Source of the DNA: Branchinecta lynchi
Lineage: Eukaryota; Arthropoda; Branchiopoda; Anostraca; Branchinectidae
Length of the DNA stretch: 64,000 bases
Direction of reading: 5' to 3'
NCBI GenBank assembly: GCA_023053575.1
Contig: JAKZAP010000020.1
Coordinates: 18,347,998-18,411,997 of the forward strand
How positions within the stretch are numbered: the first letter of the stretch is position 1; every line of letters starts with the position of its first letter. A model generated the notes under the pieces. That model searched no databases. It was given only the letters and a program-made list of their open reading frames with translations, and was not told the DNA's origin. The translations under genes and the position numbers were made by a program. Positions 56,763 through 64,000 of this stretch are shown here, piece after piece.

Positions 56763-56875
56763 GGAACAAAAGTCGTAGCTTGGAAACGCTATTTCGTATT
56801 TGGATCCGGTTTTCCGTAGGCAATGTTAACGGAAGTCATACAGATGATACTCGGTACTCTTCATTCACGTGTCCT
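56763..56875 (+). repeat. Dispersed repeat ending GTGTCCT, copy 2
   Basis: Seen: GGAACAAAAGTCGTAGCTTG to CACGTGTCCT followed by TTAA. The terminus resembles the TTAA-type elements, so it may be a distant right end of that family. Confidence 0.65.
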
Positions 56876-57474
56876 TTAAAGTCCGGCTTGAACACCTGAT
56901 TTTGCAGTTTGGTTAATCTATCCTAGCCAGTACGAGCCACCAATCACTGCTACCGGAAACAGCACCTCGAAATAATCGAACTCGATTGCAAAATAACTAT
57001 TCGTTACGGGAACTCGTTTGTGCCTTTTTTACTTCGCTTTTCAATGCTGAACCGTAGTATGTGTTTGTTATTTATATTTGTAAGAAACTAGCCAACCAGA
57101 ATATTCCTCAATATTCCCATAAGTAATCTGATTGGCTAGTACCCTCAAAAGCTAAACTGATTTCAAGTTGGGTCCGAGACTAGCTGGTAGTATTGGCACC
57201 TGTATCCATTGCGAACGGCAGAAACCTGACAAAGCTTCGGTCTCGTGAGCGATTTTCAGGACTAGCTGGAACCGAGTATTAGTTAAAACCCTTTGTGAAG
57301 TCTATAGCTATTTCCCTTCCCTGCTCTTCCCCACATTTTGTGTATTTCCCCATTCTGGACCATATTCAGTAAAGGAAATCTTCTTCAAATTAGTTCCATT
57401 TTCTTCCGGTTTTACAATTATTGGCTATGCGTCCCACCCTGGACAAGAAACAGCCACGTCACAGAAGTTCCATA
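56876..57474. other. SRP68 intron, no gene seen
   Basis: No repeat partner in the window and no supported frame. Confidence 0.4.
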
Positions 57475-58120
57475 AGATAAAATAAGATTTATTCCACTAA
57501 AACCACAGAGGCCATGGGAAAAAAATAAACACAAACAAAAATAAAAAACACAAACCAAATAAATGCTAACTATTTTACATATTCCTTTACAAGAATCTTT
57601 CTCTGTGGTTCATCGAGACCGAAAGGAATCTTCCCAACTTTTCCATATCACCAAATATTTTACTTCCCATTACTTTTACCAACCAATCCTCCCCCCAATT
57701 ATTAACACCAAAAATTTCACCACGAAGATCTGAAAGCTCAGGACATACGCACATTACGTGAAAAATATTTTCGTCCAAATGTCCACACATTGGGCAAAAG
57801 TAAGGACCAGACAACACTCTTACCTTACCCAAATATCTTCTACGCATTCCTAAAGGTAGACAATCACCTCGTAAACTCATTAACAACCTCAAATGATCTG
57901 CTGGAATCCCCGCCTTAAAATAAATTTCCTCCCCCCATGTCTCTTTGGCCTTCGCGTACAACCACAATGAATCAGATGCCTCCACCCCACACTGCCATAA
58001 TTGTATTTCCTGGTCATGTAACCTAACCTCCACCTCCTTAGCAATACTCACACTATTACCTGCTCTAGGTCCTTTTCCATCACACCAAAAATGAGACAAA
58101 CCGCTACTATCCAAAATAGT
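57475..58120 (-). mobile_element. LINE-A relative, 3' fragment
   Basis: Seen: the frame 58114 to 57587 encodes the C-terminal end of an ORF2 with LRGDCLPLGMRRRYLGKVRV and CPMCGHLDENIFHVMCVCPEL split by the same C-x2-C...H...C spacing as LINE-A (CPLCGREEEDIGHFLSRC). The sense-strand 3' end carries an AATAAA. It is 5'-truncated next to a + strand LINE-D fragment at 58140. Divergent from LINE-A, so a separate subfamily. Confidence 0.75.
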
Positions 58121-58139
58121 ACCTCATCCCTTTACCAAA

Positions 58140-58473
58140 GAAGGAGATTAAAAAGATGAGATCCTGCTATTTTAAATATGCAAAGCACCTGCTCCACTTG
58201 TCGAAATTATGTCATAACCATGCATTGACGGAGAAATTCAAAATTCAAGATGCAAGTGTTACCCTTTTGGATGTTTCGTCATCACTTTCAAGACTCATGG
58301 ACAACAAGGCCCAACCAGCACACGATGTCGTCCACAGCTTCCTGACCGAAGATTAAAAATTAAGTGTCTTTTTATGTGTGTATATATGTGTTTTGTTTAT
58401 TTTCTTTATTTTCGTCATTTACTCCGCCTTGTCAAAGTGGCGGGTCATAAATAAATTACTTACTTACTTACTT
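58140..58473 (+). mobile_element. LINE-D 3' fragment with ACTT tail
   Basis: Seen: same C-terminal peptide (KFKIQDASVTLLDVSSSLSR ... VHSFLTED), same UTR and a tail of four ACTT units. It starts near the same point as the 8110 copy (GAGATTAAAAAGATGAGATC). Confidence 0.8.
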
Positions 58474-58517
58474 ACGGCTGCCCTGAAATCCACCAATGAA
58501 ATGAATTGTAATTTTAA

Positions 58518-58826
58518 CCCGATGAAAAATAAATTTATAAAAAAATAGTAGTATGAAGTAGTACGAAAAAGTAGCATGCAGTACTAACTGATGCTACTAC
58601 ATGCTTCTACTTCAAGGCTACCTTGTTACTGCATACTACTATATGCTACTATTAGAAAGACTGGATGCTACTATGGCAAGACACTATGCTACTGGATACT
58701 ACTAGTTAAGACTGGACCAGTCTGAGGAACATTAAATGATAGTGTTCTTTACTATTACATAGTATTACATGAAACTTTTTCGTACAACTACCATACTACT
58801 ACGCAGGCTACAAATTTTTCATCAGG
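58518..58826 (-). mobile_element. CCCGATG element, 309 bp
   Basis: Seen: CCCGATGAAAAATAAATTTA to AAATTTTTCATCAGG, flanked by AA on both sides. In an SRP68 intron. Confidence 0.88.
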
Positions 58827-59654
58827 AATCACCCATGGGACTCACTGATTCGGTTAAGTGAATTTTAACTCTTTTGGTTGTTGTCGTTGTGTTGTTTCTT
58901 TCTATTTTCATTTTTCAACCATGCTCCGTCTCGTCTGTACCTAGATTTAATTTAACTTAATTCCAGAAAATCCTTCCACGTCCAATTTACAGGAAACCGC
59001 TTAGATGAAACGGCGATGTCTTGGATTCGCTTTCCGAAAAGCAAAGCGAGAAGCAGCCGCGCGAAAGAACAAACGGAAAGTCATTGCGCCTTTAGAACTT
59101 CTCGCTGACTTGCCGAAATCACTTTCCACTCGCGAAGTGGATTCGCTTTCTAAGTGCTGACGGAAACTAACGGAGCGCGAGAACAGCTTTGGAAAGCGAA
59201 GCGAGTTTTAGCCGAAGTCGCAATAGCCGGCGCATAAGCTCGCGAAGCTTGCGAGACCGCCAGAATCGCCCTGCAGTCTTCACTGCTTGTGGCCAGAGCC
59301 TCGTTTTTGTTGCAATGCGCTGCCGCATCGCTGCTGGAGCCCTTCTTTGCTTCGCACCATATGCGTTTTTCGATTCACTTTCTTCTTGGTCGAAGCGGCA
59401 GCTCCAGCCCCTTACAGGGAAGCACGGACTTGGTCGGTGAGCAAGTCCGTGATTCTCGAGACGCTCTGCCTCCTCGGAAGCACTCAGTGCAAAAACAGAT
59501 GTAGAAAGAATCAGTCCGGAAGCGGGCGAGAAGGGAACCTGCAGCGTAGAACAAGAACGACCAGATGACGTGTCGGTACAGCGATTTTGCGGGTTCGGGA
59601 ATGACTTAAACGGAAGTATTCTATTCATGACACTTTGCTTGGTTGTTCACTTAC
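58827..59654. other. SRP68 intron, locally GC-rich
   Basis: 59000-59500 is rich in AAGCGAAGCGAG and its complement. Several overlapping frames exist on both strands, as expected from a GC-rich repetitive stretch. No family recognised. Confidence 0.4.
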
Positions 59655-59872
59655 CTTGATATTCATCAGTAGCGAATCAAATGTGGCAATCTTAGCTTCC
59701 GCTGTGCTTGCTTCTTCTAGGTTTTTGTCGAAGTCCTGCAGCGCTAGTAAGACCATTCTCACTTTCTCCTGGCGCACTGGAACGTTTCGTCCACGCCACG
59801 TGACTTCGACGATATTCGCTGCTTCTTCTTGTCGCGTTTGGGCGATCAACTCATCGAGCTCACCGATCTCTC
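59655..59872 (-). CDS. SRP68: SRP68 internal exon (first one seen in window)
   Basis: Seen: acceptor CCTATAG, then 218 bp, then donor GTAAGTG. The exon starts in phase 2 and ends in phase 0. It encodes GEIGELDELIAQTRQEEA followed by a block with EVTWRGRNVPVR and KVRMVLLAL, matching the conserved SRP68 segment LITQTR...EVEWRGRTVPV...KVRIFLL. Known: SRP68 is a scaffold protein of the signal recognition particle that binds SRP RNA and forms a heterodimer with SRP72, supporting co-translational targeting to the ER. The N-terminal RNA-binding region would be in exons beyond 64000; I found none between 59873 and 64000. The exon is flanked by long transposon-rich introns. Confidence 0.93.
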
Positions 59873-60609
59873 CTATAGGAATGTTATCATCAACGAAATG
59901 TACTGGTTACGATACCCAAGGCCCATGATCATTTTAGCGTTAAGGGATTTGCTTACAAGTGAATTCCTGAGTTTTCCCCACGAATCCTCAGTTGTATGTC
60001 TATCTAAAGTAGCTAATTTTATTATTTAGGTTTAATTTGCTGCTAAATTTGGAATTCCCGTCAAATTCGCGCGCCAAAAAATCGAGAATCGTCTCGACAG
60101 TTGTTTGTTATTCAGTTAGACGATTCTGTTTGTTGTTTAATTAATATCGGTTATTTCCCTGCCCTAGCCACGCACTCCTTTCGTGCTTTCCTGGCAATAA
60201 TGTTAATTGTGTATTTTTTTTGTCTTTAAATATAGTCCAATGAAACTGGAAAAAAAAACAATGAAAAATCGTCTTCGGCGCTGAAACACACTTGTACTTA
60301 CTTATTAACTAGTACATTCTTGAGCAAATCATTCTGAAGATGCTTCGGCTGAATCGAAGGGATTTTTCCAGTTTCCTTTTTTCGTTCTTTTGTTCCGTCT
60401 TCTCCTATCCAAAAGGTAACACATGTGCTGGTTCTAATTACGTTACTCTTTCTATTACTACACTGTCAGAAGTTTGCTAACATTTAATGGTTATTTGCGC
60501 ATCCTTGTGTTCAATGTTATGACAATACTAAGTGTTATGTTTCATGCCAAAACTTCCATCATGAATTAAGTGTTATGATACGCGAAAGGATAAAATTTAA
60601 ACGAGTCAC
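59873..60609. other. SRP68 intron, no exon found
   Basis: The next upstream SRP68 exon should encode a RYCAYNIGD-like block; I do not find it here. Confidence 0.4.
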
Positions 60610-60960
60610 GACAGATAAATTCTCATAACGTTTGAATGAGTAAATATATTTATTTCCCATCTTTACATAAAATGTCACCGATGGAGTATAAGAAAAGAAA
60701 AATAAAGAAAAAGGAACAACATACAAAATACAATTTTAACTTGGCAATACATCATTCAAAAAAAAGAGAAAAAAAATATAATACACTATTTCGTTAACGA
60801 TTGTTTAACTGCTGGATAGAGGCTGTTTAGAGGGTCGAGGGATTCCAGAGATCGAGCACGACGCTCTAAAGCAGCCTCAATCGGATCTTTAACCCCAGGA
60901 CTTCGTGTAACTCATCGATTACGAGAACACGTCCCGAAGAATGCGAGATAACGTGTTATA
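60610..60960 (-). mobile_element. LINE 3' fragment, related to LINE-E
   Basis: Seen: a - strand frame ending near 60795 encodes SPGVKDPIEAALERRARSLE and SLDPLNSLYPAVKQ before a stop. It is similar in pattern to the LINE-E terminus (SDPLLTLEALSSNL). A T/A-rich 3' UTR with AATAAATATA follows toward 60640. An in-frame stop lies just upstream. Confidence 0.4.
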
Positions 60961-60982
60961 TATTATTGAACTTCTGACAGTA

Positions 60983-61210
60983 AGTAAGTAAGTAATTTAT
61001 TTCAGACCGTCATTTTAGAAAGGGGGGTATAGGAAATAAAAAAAAAATCAAAACAAATACAAAACTCATAAGATAACACAAATTTAATCTTCGGCCAGGA
61101 TGCAGTATAAAAGGTCATATATGGGCTGGCCAGTTGTCGATGATTTTCGGTGTAGAGACGAGGAGACTTTAGAAAGGGTAATACTTGCATCTTGAACTTG
61201 AAACTTATCC
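60983..61210 (-). mobile_element. LINE-D 3' fragment with ACTT tail
   Basis: Seen: AAGTAAGTAAGTAATTTATT at the + strand left end, then the same UTR and the degraded C-terminal coding block (IQDASITL-like). More diverged than the other copies. Confidence 0.7.
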
Positions 61211-61539
61211 GTGTGCTCTCGATAACTCAAGTATTCAAGTATTTATTTGTGTACTAGAAACAATACAGCACTAGACAACTTGGTTTATTGTCCTAGAAGG
61301 GGAGGAGACTGCGGATAATAGCGGCAAGAGTATTATTTCTCCTCAATTCTACTGAAGTGGATTTTCGATTCACTTTAGTATATTCAGACAGCAGGGGGTA
61401 CTAATAAGTATTCCTTTGCAGCTAAGCACAATGCTGCCAAACTCAACAATCATGATCGTGCAGAAATTCATGCGCGGTACTAAAGAAGTTTTGTCCACTC
61501 CCTAGTGAGTTTTTTGAACGCGAAATTTTAAATTCTTTT

Positions 61540-61735
61540 CCTCTTTATTTTGTTAATTATTGAAGTTTAGCGGTTTAATTTGTTGCAATTCTTGTTCTTG
61601 TGTAATTATTGAATATTTGACTATGTAAAAGCGCAATTGTATATAGTTATGTTTGACGAGAGAACAAATATTCGTTTTTTGTTTGTTAATACCGTAAGGA
61701 ATGTTTTCCAAATAATAAAGATTGATTGACTGATC
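61540..61735 (+). mobile_element. LINE 3' UTR fragment with ATTG tail
   Basis: Seen: T/A-rich sequence ending AATAATAAAGATTGATTGAC, like the tail at 41890-41912. No coding part is recognisable. Confidence 0.4.
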
Positions 61736-61800
61736 TTAATAGATAAAACTTTAAGATCTTTCTTAATAGATAATATAAAATAGATCAGGTCGTCATTTTA

Positions 61801-63136
61801 ATGGCACTTGCCTTCCGGCCAAGTGCCATATACCGATCACTTTTCCGTCGGTCTGTCGGTCTGTCGGTCGATGAGTCCGGTATTTGCGAGTTAGGGTACT
61901 TCCAGATATCCTAGGACGATGAAACTTGGCAGGCATATTAGGGACCCGACCAAACTAAGTTGGAAATAGTCACTTGCCCGATCCGACCATCGTGGGGGGA
62001 GGGAGGGTAGCCGGAATTCGGAATTTAGTGGCAAACATAACTTTCGAACGGATTATCGGATCTTAATGAAAGTTGAAATTTGGAGAGACGTCATGTCTCA
62101 GATGTTCCATTTCAAGTCCGGACTGAACCCGATGAATGTGGGAGGGGGGGGGGGGGGGGGGGCGCGGGGGGGGGGGGGGGGGGACCGGAAATCATATGAC
62201 AAGCTTAGAGTGGAGGGATCGGGATGAAACTTGGTGAGAGGAACAAGCACAAGACCTAGGTACATCATTGGCAGAAGCGGACGGGATTCGTGCACTGTGG
62301 TGGGAGTTGGAGGGGGGGGGGCGGAAATTCGGTGATGCGGAGTTTCAGTTACTTCTAGGTGGGCTGGGACAGTGAAACTTGGCAAGCGTACCAGGGACCC
62401 GACCGAACTAACTTGGAAATAGTCACTTCCCCGATCCGACCACCGTGGAGGGAGTGGAGGGAAGGGGAATCCGGAATCTAGAGGTACGTATAACTTTGGA
62501 ACGGGTGATCAGATCTTAACGAAACTTGATATTAGGAAAGACCTCGTGTCTCGGATGTCCCATGTGAAGTCCGAACCGGATCCGTGGTGGGGGGGTCAGA
62601 GGGGGAGCCGTAAATCTTGTGACACGCTAAGAGTGGAGCGATTGGGATGAAACTTGGTGGGAAGAACAAGCACAAGCCCTAGATTCATCAGTGACAGAAC
62701 TGGATCGGGTTCGAGCACTGTGGGGGGAGGAAGGGGGGTCAGGAATTCCGGTGATCACCAGTTAAAGTACTTCCAGATGTGCTAGGACCATGAAACTTGA
62801 ACATCAGAGACTTGACATGATTAGAATATTTTTGCCTCATGGGTTTTGCTTACAACTGAATTTCTTAAAGTACAAATGATACTTTTGATTAAAATATACA
62901 TTTCGTTATCCCCATGAGCTCATCATCATTTTTGCTTCAAGAGTTTTGATTACAGATGAATTTCTAGCGCCCCGAAAGTGCGTATCATCACAGCCAAATG
63001 TATTACCAAACGATATGTTCTCGTGATTTCCAAGGACCCATTATCTCAAGGGTTTTGCTTAAAAATAATCACAACAAACCCACGAACTGAAGAATTCCTA
63101 CTTTCATCCTCTGACCCAGCCTTACAAGTGCCATAT
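61801..63136 (-). mobile_element. GGCACTTG element, reverse copy
   Basis: Seen: it starts with the hairpin ATGGCACTTGCC...GGCCAAGTGCCATA and ends CAAGTGCCATATGAGC. The interior has the inverted modules with G tracts, including two long runs at about 62141-62182. The last about 350 bp is less similar. Confidence 0.6.
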
Positions 63137-63377
63137 GAGCTTGCTTTGCTTTTTGTATTGTATTGCCGTGGCAATCGGGCTTTTTGTGTGTAATATATCA
63201 TATCATGAATTTAAAATCCAAGTCCACCTGGAAAGTCAACGATTTGGAACTTCCGGGTTCCCAACTTCTAGTTCTGGGTAGCTTCTGGTCAGATCCCGAC
63301 GAAAAGTTTTCGAGAATTAGTCGTATGGAGTTGAAATATTCCTTTAGCCCAAGCTGAGTGCGAATCATATTTGAAAG

Positions 63378-63551
63378 TGCAAACGGATACGTCAGCTGAA
63401 TTTTATTGGAGCTATATTTCGACCTTTCTTGGCAAGGGCCCACAAGTTCGTTCTTCCAACTTGAGCGGCTTTGAGCCTGAAGAGGACCCTTGCCAAGAAG
63501 GGCTGAAATATAGCTCTAATGAAATTCAGCTGACGTGTCCGTTTTGCATAA
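63378..63551. repeat. Foldback element with about 60-bp inverted arms
   Basis: Seen: the left arm (GCAAACGGATACGTCAGCTG ... TTCTTGGCAAGGG) and right arm (CCCTTGCCAAGAAGGGCTGA ... CAGCTGACGTGTCCGTTTTGC) pair over about 60 bases around a 45-base centre. A half copy with the right-arm sequence lies at 53519-53590. Confidence 0.85.
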
Positions 63552-64000
63552 TCAAACGTATGGAGTTGTACGAAAAATTAGCATGCAGTAGTAGCTGTTG
63601 CCACTGCATGCTACGAAGAACAAATCATCTGACAGAACCTCCGTCTCCCTATCTCAGTAATATGACTATGCGGAGTCGAATATTTCCCCGTATCCTGTCC
63701 GCTACGACCGAGCGAAGACTACTAGCTTCGCGCCACATCACGGTTCGTTACCTCTACAAATAGCTAAATCGCTGATAAGTCGCTGGTGAGGAAAAGTAGG
63801 AGTCAAAGCCGAATGGTTCTATGGACGCGCTCCAGAGCGAGTCAGCGTGCTGAGTACGCCTCCTGCCAGCCTCCTTCACTACTTCTTGTGCGATAAGCAA
63901 CGGCGATCACGAAAGAGGAGTAAACGGGTATCAACATCAGCTCAAATCTAGAGTAAATACCTCTAGGTCCGCTCAGTTTTGTCGGGGTATTCATAGTCGC
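63552..64000. other. No gene seen
   Basis: GTACGAAAAATTAGCATGCA at 63570 resembles a fragment of a CCCGATG element. The rest is unassigned. Confidence 0.35.

Noticed and set aside
59167..59568. Overlapping 80-150 codon frames on both strands
   Set aside because: They come from a locally GC-rich repetitive intron stretch; no motif and no splice context.
62098..62385. Proline-rich 95-residue minus-strand frame
   Set aside because: It translates G tracts within a GGCACTTG transposon.

Overview
This window is eukaryotic nuclear DNA from an invertebrate animal. It has spliced genes with GT-AG introns of 2.5 to 12.6 kb, at least ten non-LTR (LINE) insertions, several families of short inverted-repeat DNA transposons, a tRNA-derived SINE and a 5 kb satellite. 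Nothing looks bacterial or viral. An arthropod is a reasonable guess, but the sequence alone does not fix the species.

I recognise two host genes, and they converge. A caveolin gene runs on the + strand: exon 9590-9832, then the terminal exon 19988-20104. Its 5' exon was not found and may lie outside the window. SRP68, the 68 kDa protein of the signal recognition particle, runs on the - strand: exons 59655-59872, 55103-55256, 42472-42658, 39741-39984 and 26913-27158. The reading phase matches at every junction, and about 348 C-terminal residues are covered. Its N-terminal exons lie beyond 64000. A possible terminal exon of an unrecognised gene lies at 24831-24988 (+).

Layout: 1-111, right end of a TTAA-type inverted-repeat element; 92-5007, about 39 satellite units whose sequence includes that end; 5008-9589, nested transposons reaching to within 42 bp of the caveolin acceptor; 9833-19987, caveolin intron holding a full-length-looking LINE; 20105-26912, intergenic transposons; 27159-39740, 12.6 kb SRP68 intron holding a second LINE nested in another repeat; 39985-42471, intron with a tandem array copying the neighbouring 5' splice site; 42659-55102 and 55257-59654, further transposon-filled introns; 59873-64000, repeats.

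The host genes are ordinary housekeeping genes. The interest lies in genome architecture: a satellite containing a transposon end, an inverted-repeat family with 2-bp target duplications supported by two empty sites, LINE open reading frames joined across an in-frame stop, decoy splice donors beside a real exon, and a caveolin lacking the usual palmitoylation cysteines. I found no new defence, toxin or biosynthetic system.
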